Shown: positions 35,340 through 45,371, counted from the first letter of the stretch. The stretch: DNA of 64,000 bases from Maribacter polysaccharolyticus (GCF_028882255.1 NZ_JARBUY010000007.1:1-64000); one strand, 5' to 3'. Translations and numbers: made by a program. Notes: a model not told the origin generated them from the sequence alone.

Positions 35340-37382
35340 TTAGTTTTGTGAAATATCATCAACATAAATGGTATAATTACTGGTGCCATCTCCCATGGTT
35401 CCATTATCCATGATCAATACCAAATTGTAATAGTCGATGCTCGAATCAACACCGGTAAGGGTATAGGTTAATTCCTCCCAAGTATTGGCAACGGTAGTGG
35501 CTACCGTAATTTCATCGGTTGCAGCGGTATCTGGCCAAGCAACGTCATCTTCGAATTTCACCAATAAATTCAAACCGGCCCGTGGCGACCAAACTTTGAT
35601 CTTGATCGTGCTGCCTTCCTCAATGTCGAAAGGTTCTTCCACGGTTATTTTGGATCCAGCCCAGGTTTGACCGTCACCTTTGATCAATTCGGCGACCGTA
35701 GCCGATGTATTTCCGGAAGTATCCGGATTTTCAACGGTAGCGATCGATCCGCCATCAAAGGAACTCATGGCATAATCCGCTTCAAAATCCAAGAATGAGG
35801 CTACCGAAATATCATCGATATAGAGGGTATAATCACTACTGCCATCACCTACGGTACCATTATCCATAATCAACACCAAATTGTAATAAGATAGGCTGGA
35901 ATCAACACCTGTAATGGTAAATGATAGTTCTTCCCAAGCATTGGCCACTGTAGTGGCTACCGTAATTTCATCGGTAGCAGAGGTGTCGGGCCATACAACG
36001 TCGTCCTCGAATTTCATCAATACATCCAATCCGACCCTAGGGGACCAGACCTTCATGGTCACGACGGTATTTTCGGAAACATCAAAGGGCTCTTCAACGG
36101 TTATTTTGGATCCAGCCCAAGTTTGACCGGCACCTTTGATCAGTTCGGCAACCGTAGCTGAGGTATTGCCTGAAGTATCCGGATTTTCGACGGTGGCAAT
36201 CGACCCACCATCAAAGGAGCTAAATGCATAGTCCGATTCAAAATCTATGGGAAGCGATCCACTTACCGCAGCGGTAGATGCCCTGTAGAAATAAATGTTA
36301 TCGATGAATACGGTACCTGCGGCCCATGGCGCACCGACAAATTTAAGTTGATGGATATCGGCTACGGTCAATCCCTGATCCGTAAAGTCTGAAATTGGAA
36401 TATCGATACTTGTCCATTGATCGGCCGTTAAGGTCGATGTTACCGGTTTTTCCCCATTCGTTGCACTGATCAACGAGGTTTCGATGGTGGTTACATCTGC
36501 CGTCCAAATATCCATATGTAAGTACTCCATTTCCGTTAAGTCCTCAGCTGCGGCAAATTGGACCCCTTGGTAACTAAGGTTAATGTATTGTAACATGGTA
36601 TCCCCATTCAAATCGAATTCCGCATAGCTACTTCCCTGTCCTGATTGTCCCCAATCCGGGTTAAAATCGACCCCGGAAATATCGGTATACTTAGCACTGT
36701 AGACAGAAATTACATCGTCGGCATTTCTGGTTGGTGGCGTAGCAGCCGAGGATATCGGCTGTAAAATGGCAACCGCATCGAAAGTAGTGGTGTACTCCGT
36801 TGTCTCAATGGCGGCACCTTTTGCCACTACCGTAATGGTATAGGTTCCTGCCTCATCGTATATATAGGATACGGTATCCCCGATATTGGCCGAAACGGGA
36901 TCATCATTGCCTTCTTCACCAAAGTAAACATCGTAAGTAATGGCGTAATCAGCAGTTGCGGTTACATTGACCTGTTTGGATACCGCTTCATCGTTTGAAA
37001 TGGAAACCTCCAAATTTTCAGGGGCATTGAAGGAAACCTCCAAAGGTAAGGTGGTATCCGAGCTTAAACCGGTAATACCGTAAGCGGTGATTACCACGCT
37101 ATAGGAACCTTCTGCATAGGTATGTGATGTATTTTCCCCTTGCTCCAGGGTCGCAACCTCTGAAGCATCGCCATAATCGATCCCATAACTAACCGCGCCC
37201 TCACTATTTGGCGTAATCGTTACATCACCCGTATTATCCTGCGTTACACTAAATAACGCCGATACATTTGTGGGTGCTACCGCTGAGTCAATAAAATCAA
37301 CGTTGTCAAAGTTGTCGTCCTCACAGCCCCAAAGAGCGGAAAAAACAACAATAGCACTTAGAATATATTTCAATGTTTTCAT
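35340..37382 (-). CDS. SusE-position glycan-binding lipoprotein with duplicated C-terminal domain
   Basis: A 680-residue lipoprotein, lipobox LWGC (Cys 20), with no catalytic domain. Two PKD-like domains cover about residues 35-118 and 120-205. A jelly-roll-like domain (about 222-368, with AGTVFIDNIYFYR) follows. Then come two near-identical domains at 380-527 and 532-678, each with TWAGSKITVEEPFD, VKVWSPR-like and NLVLIMDNGT segments, which resemble beta-sandwich carbohydrate-binding modules. It takes the SusE/SusF place after SusD and should hold glucan at the surface. The two last domains differ at only a few positions, a recent duplication. Confidence 0.85.
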   Translation of the reverse strand: MKTLKYILSAIVVFSALWGCEDDNFDNVDFIDSAVAPTNVSALFSVTQDNTGDVTITPNSEGAVSYGIDYGDASEVATLEQGENTSHTYAEGSYSVVITAYGITGLSSDTTLPLEVSFNAPENLEVSISNDEAVSKQVNVTATADYAITYDVYFGEEGNDDPVSANIGDTVSYIYDEAGTYTITVVAKGAAIETTEYTTTFDAVAILQPISSAATPPTRNADDVISVYSAKYTDISGVDFNPDWGQSGQGSSYAEFDLNGDTMLQYINLSYQGVQFAAAEDLTEMEYLHMDIWTADVTTIETSLISATNGEKPVTSTLTADQWTSIDIPISDFTDQGLTVADIHQLKFVGAPWAAGTVFIDNIYFYRASTAAVSGSLPIDFESDYAFSSFDGGSIATVENPDTSGNTSATVAELIKGAGQTWAGSKITVEEPFDVSENTVVTMKVWSPRVGLDVLMKFEDDVVWPDTSATDEITVATTVANAWEELSFTITGVDSSLSYYNLVLIMDNGTVGDGSSDYTLYIDDISVASFLDFEADYAMSSFDGGSIATVENPDTSGNTSATVAELIKGDGQTWAGSKITVEEPFDIEEGSTIKIKVWSPRAGLNLLVKFEDDVAWPDTAATDEITVATTVANTWEELTYTLTGVDSSIDYYNLVLIMDNGTMGDGTSNYTIYVDDISQN
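35349..36245 (-). repeat. In-frame tandem duplication within the binding lipoprotein gene
   Basis: Residues 380-527 (bases 35802-36245) and 532-678 (35349-35789) are offset by 152 codons and match closely at protein and DNA level, including long identical runs such as DGGSIATVENPDTSGNTS. The copies are joined by a four-residue linker. Confidence 0.9.
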
Positions 37383-37400
37383 AATTAAGTCTTTTTGTTA

Positions 37401-38864
37401 TTAATAGCCGTCGTTTTGGGTTAAATTCGAAATATCGATTTCCTGTTGGGGAATGGGGAACACTTCGTGTTTTCCTTCCACAAAACCATCGATAACGTCT
37501 GCGGCTTCACCTGTCCGTACCAAATCGAAGAATCGGTGCCCTTCCATGGCAAGTTCAAAATTCCGCTCGGCCCAAATGGCATCGGTCAAGGTAGAACCTG
37601 TGGCCGTAATATCATGGTCCGTGTCCCCAAAGGCCCTACGTCTGACTTCATTCAAGTATTCCTGGGCCTTAGTATCACTTACGCCCCCTCTATTGTTGGC
37701 TTCGGCAGCCATCAACAATACATCGGCATAGCGGATAGATCTATAGTTGGTGCCATAGTTCAGTTCTGTTTGCGCATCACTTTCCCCGGCTCTAGGAATA
37801 TATTTATGGTTATAGTACCCTGTATGCTCATACCCTTCGGTATAGGAAGCGTCGTTGGCTTCTGCAAAGGCTTCCATATCCAAGATGGAAGCGTCCCTTC
37901 TTGTATCGTTTTCATCATAGGAGTTGTACAGATCTTCGGTAGGTACGTTAAAACTCCATCCGGAAGCATATGTAGGTCCACTGAAACCCCTTGGTCCGTT
38001 ATGTATTATACCATAGTTACCTTCGGTACCTTGAGGGGTGTAACCCCAATCCCACCATTCGGATGCACTTGAATGTTGCACCTCAAAAACGGATTCGGTA
38101 CCATTTTCCCCAGAGGAAAGGAATTGACTGGCGTAATCCGATACCAAAGTATACTTGCCGATTACGTTTTCCAAAACCTCAGCGGATTCGGTAAATTTAT
38201 CTTGGTACAAATACACTTTACCCAGTAAGGCCTGAGCGGCATATTTGGTAACCCTGCCCGATTGACTGACTGTTGTAGGCAATGCATCTATGGCATTCAA
38301 TAGGTCGGTTTCTATTTGCGCATAGACAACCGATGCCTCGGAACGCTCTAAAGTTCCGGAGTCCGATGCTGTCAACCTATATTCGGTAAACAAAGGCACA
38401 TCCCCAAAGAATTTCACCAATTCAAAATAATAGTAGGCCCTAAGGAAGTAAACTTCGCCATAAAGGGCGGCCTTACCGTCAAATTCGAGTTTTTCCTTGT
38501 TTTCCTCTAAGTAATTTGCCCGGTTGATCCCTTCATAACACCACGTCCAAATGGAGGTTAGGTTGTCATTACTGGCATAATGGGTCATATCATCGATTTC
38601 CTGTAAACCGACAACATCCGTGGCACTCTCACCACCACATAATGAATTATCCGATGCAATATCACCGATCAATATATTTAGGTACATCCATTGCAATGGG
38701 TCATAAGTACCCACTACGGCAGATTCATAATCGTCTGAAGACTCAAAATAGATGTCAGCAACGATCTCATAATTTTCTGCAGGGTCATAATCCACATATT
38801 CCGTACAGGAATATGCCGTTACCATCAATAACCCGATTAGCGCTATATTTTTAAATATTTTCAT
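37401..38864 (-). CDS. SusD/RagB family nutrient-binding lipoprotein
   Basis: A 487-residue lipoprotein; the ATG at 38864 puts the lipobox AYSC at Cys 20. SusD marks include DIYFESSDDYESAV near the N-terminus, AALYGEVYFLRAYYYFELVKFFGDVPL in the TPR-like part, and the C-terminal block with YADVLLMAAEANNRGG, YLNEVRRRAFG and IWAERNFELAMEGHRFFDLVR. SusD forms the lid on SusC and helps capture glycan at the outer membrane. It begins ten bases after the SusC stop. Confidence 0.95.
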   Translation of the reverse strand: MKIFKNIALIGLLMVTAYSCTEYVDYDPAENYEIVADIYFESSDDYESAVVGTYDPLQWMYLNILIGDIASDNSLCGGESATDVVGLQEIDDMTHYASNDNLTSIWTWCYEGINRANYLEENKEKLEFDGKAALYGEVYFLRAYYYFELVKFFGDVPLFTEYRLTASDSGTLERSEASVVYAQIETDLLNAIDALPTTVSQSGRVTKYAAQALLGKVYLYQDKFTESAEVLENVIGKYTLVSDYASQFLSSGENGTESVFEVQHSSASEWWDWGYTPQGTEGNYGIIHNGPRGFSGPTYASGWSFNVPTEDLYNSYDENDTRRDASILDMEAFAEANDASYTEGYEHTGYYNHKYIPRAGESDAQTELNYGTNYRSIRYADVLLMAAEANNRGGVSDTKAQEYLNEVRRRAFGDTDHDITATGSTLTDAIWAERNFELAMEGHRFFDLVRTGEAADVIDGFVEGKHEVFPIPQQEIDISNLTQNDGY

Positions 38865-38874
38865 GTCTTTTTTA

Positions 38875-41800
38875 TTAGAATTTAACATTTATACCAAGTG
38901 TCCAAACTCTAGGTTGTGGGTAAGTACCCCTATCAACACCGGTATCCAGTACTGAATCGTCCCCATTGGAAATTTCCGGGTCATATCCCGAATAATCGGT
39001 GAAAACAAAGGCGTTTTTCACTTGACCATAAATCCGTATCTGATCCAAACCATTTTTCTTTACGACATCATCGGGTATTTTATACCCTAATTGGATGTTC
39101 TTGATCTTGATGAAACTGCCGTCTTCTATGTATCTGTCTGAAGCCCTAGTGTTGTTATTGTCATCTACGAAGGTTACCCTTGGTTCGGAATAACTCGTAC
39201 CTTCACCGGTCCATCGGTCCAAAACGGATGCAAAACGGTTCGTATAGTTCAGGTTTCTTTCATAAGCCCTGTAGATATCATTTCCTACAGAGGCGTAGGT
39301 AAATACGTTGAAGTCGAAATTCTTATAATCCAAAGCCAAGTTCCATCCTACCGTAAAGTCGGGGAAAGGATCTCCGATTTCCGTTCTGTCGTCATCATCG
39401 ATTTCCCCATCTCCATTGACATCCACGAAACGGATATCGCCGGGAACAGCGCCATCTTGTGTAGCATGGGCATCGATTTCACTTTGGTTTTGGAAAATAC
39501 CATCGGTTTTGTAACCGTAGAAATATCCTGGGGAATAGCCTTCCTCAAAACGGGTTATATAGGTATAGGGGATACCATAACCTGAACCGTCTATGTATTT
39601 GTTACCGTTGTTGATTTCCTTAACTTCATTGACCGAGGTGGTAAAACTAACATTGGTGCTCAGTTTAAAATTGTCCCCGAACTCGCTATTATAGCCGATA
39701 CTGGCATCAATACCATAACTACTGGTTTTACCGATATTGGTGGTTGGATATTCAGGAGATCCGAGGTATAAAGACAAGGTGGGGTCGAACAATAAATCGT
39801 CTACCGTTTTATTGAAGTAGTCAGCCGATATGCTCAATTTATTATCGAACAATCTGGTGTCAAAACCTATATTGTATTGAATTTGATTTTCCCATGAAAC
39901 ATCTTCATTTGGAATCGTTTCCAAAGTGGATCCACTAGCTATTTCATTACCAAAAGTGTAGGAAGGGAAGGTTGAGATGGTCGAATACTGTGCCTCGATG
40001 TTGTCATTACCGACCGTACCATAACTACCCCTAAGTTTAAAATAGGTCATCACTCCCGGATTGAAGAATTCTTCTTCGGAAACCAACCATCCTAGGGATG
40101 CGGATGGGAAGAACCCGAATTTGTTGTTTTCACCAAAGTTTGTTGAACCATCTATACGACCTGTGAACGACAGTAAATACCTATTCATAAAGTCATAGTT
40201 GATCCTAGTGAAATAGGATATGTTCCTTGTCTCATATTGCCATGAGCTAGAGGTGTCCGATTCTGAATCGGTAGAAGCGGAAACATCTGCGTACTTCCAA
40301 GAGTTAAAAGGAATATCCTCAGCACTTGCGGTGATATTATCCCCGGTATTCTTGCCTATTGCCATACCCAATACCGTTTCAAAAGCATGGTCATCACCGA
40401 TGTTGAAGTTGTAATTGGCGAACATTTCGTAGGTGAAGTTGAAGTAATTCGTTCTGGATTCGGAAACCCTGTTACTATAGAGGTCGGTTTCATTGCCATC
40501 ATCATCCGTGGTGGTTATCGCAGATAGATCTGCATTCGCCGTCGTTGAATTATGGCCTGTTCCATAGTATACCAAGGGGTAAAAATTCTTTGAATATACG
40601 TCTACATAGGTATACCCGAACCTGGAAGTGAACTTCAGGTTGTCCAATACGTCATATTGCAATTCCAATTTCCCGGTGAGCTTGTTGGTGTTGGACTTGT
40701 TATAGGTGTTGGCTATAAGTGCAACCGGGTTTACAATCTCTTGGGTTATCGTTTCACTTACCCCGTAATTACCATCCTCATCATATACGGGAACGGTAGG
40801 ATCCATGTTCAATGCATTTGAAAGAACCCCTGTGATACTGTTTTCAGCGATACTGCTGCCCTTGATGTTGGCATAACTTGTATTGGAGATCAACTTTAAT
40901 TTATCGGTCATATCCGTATCAAAGTTGGCGGTAAAGTTAACCCTGTCGAAGTAGGATTTGTCCCCACCTCCAACAATACCTTCTTGGCTCATATACCCCG
41001 CGGAAACGAAATAAGAGGTAAGTTCACTACCCCCTTGGGCAGATAAATTATGAGTGGTGATCGGTGCCGTTTTAAAGACTTCTTCCTGCCAATCGGTTCC
41101 TTTGCCATAGCCGGATATATCACTGAAAATGATTCCTTCACCGGCATTGGCACTGGCTTCATTTAAAATGGCAACATATTGACTGGCATTCAATACATCG
41201 ATTTTGTTGATTACTTGCTGTAGTCCGTAGGAAGAATTAAGGGAAAATGTCGTCTTGGTGTTCCGTTTACCTGATTTTGTCTTTACAACAATTACACCAT
41301 TACCACCTTTTACCCCGTATATAGCCGATAAAGCGGCATCTTTCAATACGTTGATGGATTCAATATCAGAAGTGTTCAATGAATTCAGGTCATCCAAGGT
41401 TTGCGTAACACCATCGATAACGACAAGTGGATCGGTACCTGTATACGAAGGGATACCCCGTATCAAGACCGTAGGTTTTGAACCGGGAGAACCGGCTCCG
41501 ATAACGTTTACACCGGAAGCTTGCCCTTGTAAGGCGTCATCTGCCCTGACTGCATTGAGTTTTTCGAGATTTTCCCTTTTTACGGTAGAGACCGCACCGG
41601 AAATCTTACTTACTTTTTGCGTACCATAACCAATAACCACCACTTCTTCCAATGCTTCCGCATCTTCGGTCAGTGTCACGTTAATGGTTTGGTTACCACG
41701 GGTCACTACAACCTCTTGGGTTTGGAACCCCAGATAGGAAAAAACCAAGGTTGAGTTAATGGGAACATCATCTAAGGCAAACATACCATCAAAATCTGTT

Positions 41801-41952
41801 GCGGTTCCCTTTGTCGTGTTTTTCACGATAACATTTACACCTGGAATAGGCATGTTACCCGAATCCGATACCGTACCGGAAACATTGGTCGTTTGACCAA
41901 ATGTAAACGATGCGACCAAGAATAATGAGAGAAATAAAATTTTTGACTTCAT
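38875..41952 (-). CDS. SusC/RagA family TonB-dependent outer-membrane transporter
   Basis: A 1025-residue transporter with signal peptide ending TFGQ. A carboxypeptidase-regulatory-like domain covers about 23-100 (VSGTVSDSGNMPIPGVNV). The TonB box region and the SusC signature ALEEVVVIGYGTQ follow near 105-115, then the plug (LIRGIPSYTGTDPLVVIDG, IEVL-like INVLKDAALSAIYG) and a 22-strand barrel ending WTLGINVKF. It imports oligosaccharides with SusD using TonB energy. It is the first gene after the regulator; the 332-base gap upstream holds inverted repeats that could be the control site. Confidence 0.96.
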   Translation of the reverse strand: MKSKILFLSLFLVASFTFGQTTNVSGTVSDSGNMPIPGVNVIVKNTTKGTATDFDGMFALDDVPINSTLVFSYLGFQTQEVVVTRGNQTINVTLTEDAEALEEVVVIGYGTQKVSKISGAVSTVKRENLEKLNAVRADDALQGQASGVNVIGAGSPGSKPTVLIRGIPSYTGTDPLVVIDGVTQTLDDLNSLNTSDIESINVLKDAALSAIYGVKGGNGVIVVKTKSGKRNTKTTFSLNSSYGLQQVINKIDVLNASQYVAILNEASANAGEGIIFSDISGYGKGTDWQEEVFKTAPITTHNLSAQGGSELTSYFVSAGYMSQEGIVGGGDKSYFDRVNFTANFDTDMTDKLKLISNTSYANIKGSSIAENSITGVLSNALNMDPTVPVYDEDGNYGVSETITQEIVNPVALIANTYNKSNTNKLTGKLELQYDVLDNLKFTSRFGYTYVDVYSKNFYPLVYYGTGHNSTTANADLSAITTTDDDGNETDLYSNRVSESRTNYFNFTYEMFANYNFNIGDDHAFETVLGMAIGKNTGDNITASAEDIPFNSWKYADVSASTDSESDTSSSWQYETRNISYFTRINYDFMNRYLLSFTGRIDGSTNFGENNKFGFFPSASLGWLVSEEEFFNPGVMTYFKLRGSYGTVGNDNIEAQYSTISTFPSYTFGNEIASGSTLETIPNEDVSWENQIQYNIGFDTRLFDNKLSISADYFNKTVDDLLFDPTLSLYLGSPEYPTTNIGKTSSYGIDASIGYNSEFGDNFKLSTNVSFTTSVNEVKEINNGNKYIDGSGYGIPYTYITRFEEGYSPGYFYGYKTDGIFQNQSEIDAHATQDGAVPGDIRFVDVNGDGEIDDDDRTEIGDPFPDFTVGWNLALDYKNFDFNVFTYASVGNDIYRAYERNLNYTNRFASVLDRWTGEGTSYSEPRVTFVDDNNNTRASDRYIEDGSFIKIKNIQLGYKIPDDVVKKNGLDQIRIYGQVKNAFVFTDYSGYDPEISNGDDSVLDTGVDRGTYPQPRVWTLGINVKF

Positions 41953-41988
41953 CTGTTAATTTTTGTTAGTTTTTAATTCTTCAGATGG

Positions 41989-42040
41989 AATTCGCATAAA
42001 CAAGGTTTCCTTTTGCGTTGAGAAAGTCGTTATGCGCATT
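41989..42040. promoter_or_regulatory. Inverted repeat upstream of susC, candidate operator
   Basis: AATTCGCATAA at 41989-41999 is the reverse complement, with one mismatch in eleven, of TTATGCGCATT at 42030-42040; 30 bases separate the arms. A further copy of the second arm, TTATTCGCA (8 of 9), is at 42151-42159. They lie about 40, 80 and 200 bases before the susC ATG. No exact TAnnTTTG box is found for susC, as would fit an activator-dependent promoter. Nothing else is seen in 41953-42284. Confidence 0.5.
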
Positions 42041-42284
42041 TCATTTATGATTACTTTTTATTAAGGTAAATTTAACGCCAAGAGTTAAGGATTCCTTAAA
42101 AATGACCACAACAAAAAACATACATCTCAAAAAAAAGAGCTTAAAATGCGTTATTCGCACTTGTTTTCCTTGTAACTTATATAGGTACGCAAGGAATTTG
42201 AAGTTGTTGGAATGCAGCTGATTGGCCTACGAAATCGTTTTTGTATAGGTAATGTTGAGGTGGTGTTGTAGGGGGGTGTATGGC

Positions 42285-45095
42285 CTATAGGTTCAAAATG
42301 TAGTCCGTTAGACCCGATTCGTGTTGAAGCTGCATCTTTTTACGGAGCCTATAGCGCTTTACTTCCACGCTTCGTACCGAAATATTCAGTAAAGGTGCGA
42401 TTTCCTTCGAAGACAGGTTCAATCGCAAATACGCACAAAGCTTTAAATCGTTCGGGGTTAATTCCGGATGTATTTTTTTTATCTTTTTCAGGAAATCTTT
42501 ATCGGCATTTTTGAAGGCCTCTTCGAAAAATGACCAGTCATCTTTGTTGTTGATATTTTGATTGATGGTCCTAATAACCGATTTGATCTTTGGATGGTCG
42601 CCATTTTCTTTTAGCTGGTCCCGGATCATACTTAAAAACTCGTTCTTTTTTATGATGCTCATGGTGGATATGGCCAATTCCCGGTTTTTATTCGCTATAT
42701 CCTGACGCAATTGTTCATTCTTGATTTCTATGATCTTACTTTGTGCCTTTAGCTTTTTTCGCTTTAGCTTTTTGGTGTTTTCCTTAAGAATTTTGGCATT
42801 TTGCCTTTTATAGTACGATTTGTATAATTTATGGATCAGGAAGGAAATTAAAATAAAAGCGAGGATATAACAGGTGATGGCAATATTGGAATAATACCAA
42901 GGTCTTTGGATAACGAAAGGGAAACTCGCTATGTTCTCGGACATACGGTCGCCTATTTTTGATCTTACTTTAAAGGTATAATCCCCAAAACTCAAATTTT
43001 CAAAAGAGATGTCCGGATGCGTGATCCAACTGCTCCATTGGTCGTTAAGTCCCTCAAGTTTGTATTGATAGGTAACTTCCGCGTATTTATCATAGTTGGG
43101 GGAACTGAATGAGAATTCCAGATCGTTCTCCGTATATGCCAATTCTTGTCCAGGGTTCAATGCAATCTCTTCTTGGGGCGCATTTAGGAATTCTTTCTGT
43201 ACCGAGGAAATCCTGATGGTATGTTTTTTGGTTTTGACCTTGTTCAGGTCTAGGAGGGTATAGCCATTAGATCCACCGATCAAATAGGTGTTGTCCTTTA
43301 AATGGGCAATATGCTCAAATCCCGAAATACCGATACTTCGTCTGAATTTCGTGGAAATGGGAACCTTTACCACTTCGGGTGAATTACTGAATTTACCCGG
43401 GGTGGTATATACGATGTTTTTTTCACTGAAACCCCAGAGCCTTTTGTTTTCGGGATCTGGGATTAAAATACCGTTTAAATTGTCATTTGGGATATAGAAC
43501 ATTTTTGAGAGGACGGTATCGGTCTCGAAACCATCTTGTTCGTAATTGTATCTCAGGATCTTTTGATTCGAGTTTTCTGTGTAGTATAAACTGTTATCAT
43601 GAAGGACCAAGCTTGATCCAAACCCATCGGCAGGATCATTTTGCACTTTGAGTATGGTCTTGAAATCGGGATCGACGGTTAATTTATAGATTCCTTTATA
43701 TTCATTGTTAACGATTATCTCATAGGTGTCGATGAATTCGAAAAATCTGCTTGAATAATTGAAACCCTCCAATTTGTTCCTTGGGCGCCATTTCCCGTTT
43801 ACCTTTTCAAGAATATTCAAACCATCATAGTTGCCTTGTAACAATAGGTTGTCATGCCCCTCGATTTTCTTTATATTCCATGTTCCTGTCGATTCGCATA
43901 TGAGTTCCGCAGTTGTATTTTTCACCATATAGGTGCCATTATTATGGCCGCAAAACAAGCTGCCGTCCTGTTCAACCAAACCCCATACTTGCCCTTGGGT
44001 ACCGGCGATCAATCGAAAAGGGTGCTGCGTATTCGCCTCTTTGTAAAAAAGACCTTGGTTGGTGCCTATATATAATAGACCATTAAAAATTTTAGCGGCA
44101 TAAACATTTCCGATCTTTCCCTTAAGATCGTTGTATTCCTTAAATGGGGAGTTGTAGTTGATCACACTTAGACCATTATCCAAACCAAGCCATAGGTTTT
44201 GGTCCAGATCTTCGAACATAGACAGTACAGTGTTGTTGTAAAGTCCTTTTTCTTTATTGATCGCGTTTATGATCTTGCCGGTCTTATCTAGATGGTAAAC
44301 GCCATTGGTTATGCTGCCTAGGGCAAAACTACCGTCACTCAATTGGATACTGCTGAATAATTTTATCGAGGCCAATTCCTGGTCTGCTTCGATATTCCAT
44401 TTTCTTAATCCCTTTTCTTCCAAAAAGTAAAACCCACCTTTCTCCAATAGAAAAAGGAGTTTTTGGTCTTTTTTATAAATCGCGATGACGAGATTTTCGG
44501 CAAGGATCGGGTCATTGGTGAGCGATATCGGATTCCCATTTTTTATTTCAAAAATACCTTCATTGGTTTTTTGGAAAAATACGCTGTTGTCCACATTGAA
44601 AATCTGTGCCCTTGGGGTTTCCGAATCAATGATCGTAAACGATCCATCAAGGGTGTTGTAGCTATAGATACGGTCCAAGGATTGGAATAAAACCCAATCC
44701 CCGACTTTAAGTATATTCCAGAATTGCTCATCATCGATCAGTGGCGTTTCAAGCTTGGGTATCAAAGAATGATAAACAAGTTGGCCGAATTCATTTTTTT
44801 TCCAGTAACCGAATTCCATAAAACATCCGGTATAGACCAAATCATTGATAACCTTTACAGAACGTATAACGGAGCGATTGGGGGAATCATAGAGTTTAAA
44901 ACGCGCGCCATCAAACGTTAACAAACCCGAATTATTGGCGATAAAGATGGTTTTATCCGTGCTCTGGGAAAGCATCCAATTCTGATTGTCGGCCTGGTAG
45001 GTCTCTGGGGGATAGGTAATGATCGGAGGCAGTTCCTGTCCGATAAGATGAATGCTGTTAAAAAGTAAAATTATCAAAAGGGCCTTCAAGTGCAT
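42285..45095 (-). CDS. Membrane-spanning propeller/Y_Y_Y sensor with LuxR-type DNA-binding domain
   Basis: A 936-residue regulator. After a signal peptide (to about residue 20) come beta-propeller repeats such as MLSQSTDKTIFIANNSGLLTF-type blades (about 35-600), a Y_Y_Y (triple tyrosine) domain (about 650-720, with VTYQYKLEGLNDQWS), one membrane helix (about 735-758), a coiled coil (760-840) and a C-terminal LuxR/GerE helix-turn-helix (about 880-936, with NLSSKEIAPLLNISVRSVEVKRYRLRKK). There is no kinase or receiver domain, so the periplasmic signal would reach DNA in one protein. It lies upstream of susC in the same direction and probably controls the PUL. Confidence 0.9.
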   Translation of the reverse strand: MHLKALLIILLFNSIHLIGQELPPIITYPPETYQADNQNWMLSQSTDKTIFIANNSGLLTFDGARFKLYDSPNRSVIRSVKVINDLVYTGCFMEFGYWKKNEFGQLVYHSLIPKLETPLIDDEQFWNILKVGDWVLFQSLDRIYSYNTLDGSFTIIDSETPRAQIFNVDNSVFFQKTNEGIFEIKNGNPISLTNDPILAENLVIAIYKKDQKLLFLLEKGGFYFLEEKGLRKWNIEADQELASIKLFSSIQLSDGSFALGSITNGVYHLDKTGKIINAINKEKGLYNNTVLSMFEDLDQNLWLGLDNGLSVINYNSPFKEYNDLKGKIGNVYAAKIFNGLLYIGTNQGLFYKEANTQHPFRLIAGTQGQVWGLVEQDGSLFCGHNNGTYMVKNTTAELICESTGTWNIKKIEGHDNLLLQGNYDGLNILEKVNGKWRPRNKLEGFNYSSRFFEFIDTYEIIVNNEYKGIYKLTVDPDFKTILKVQNDPADGFGSSLVLHDNSLYYTENSNQKILRYNYEQDGFETDTVLSKMFYIPNDNLNGILIPDPENKRLWGFSEKNIVYTTPGKFSNSPEVVKVPISTKFRRSIGISGFEHIAHLKDNTYLIGGSNGYTLLDLNKVKTKKHTIRISSVQKEFLNAPQEEIALNPGQELAYTENDLEFSFSSPNYDKYAEVTYQYKLEGLNDQWSSWITHPDISFENLSFGDYTFKVRSKIGDRMSENIASFPFVIQRPWYYSNIAITCYILAFILISFLIHKLYKSYYKRQNAKILKENTKKLKRKKLKAQSKIIEIKNEQLRQDIANKNRELAISTMSIIKKNEFLSMIRDQLKENGDHPKIKSVIRTINQNINNKDDWSFFEEAFKNADKDFLKKIKKIHPELTPNDLKLCAYLRLNLSSKEIAPLLNISVRSVEVKRYRLRKKMQLQHESGLTDYILNL

Positions 45096-45371
45096 ATCGT
45101 AAAGCGTGTCTTCCCAAATCGGAATTTATTGAGGTTGTAAAGATACCGAAATGTGACCTATACTCCTTAAAACACCTGCTAATTGATGTTAAAACGGATG
45201 ATCTGTTATGTGTCCTAAAATTGGAAAGGGGTAAAAAAGAGCTGTTCAAAGCAATGGTGCATTGCGGAATAGTCGCCATTTGAATGTGGTTTAAAGCCTT
45301 GTACATGATTTTTATCATTCTTTTCCGGAGTAAATCTGAGTATTTTTAAAAAGGAACTTAAATCCTCGATT

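Noticed and set aside
35349-36245. Direct repeats as a mobile element
   Set aside because: The repeats are in frame inside one gene and carry no terminal inverted repeats or transposase; they are a domain duplication.
37446-38072. Plus-strand open frame of 208 codons
   Set aside because: Antisense to SusD; no domain, promoter or start support.
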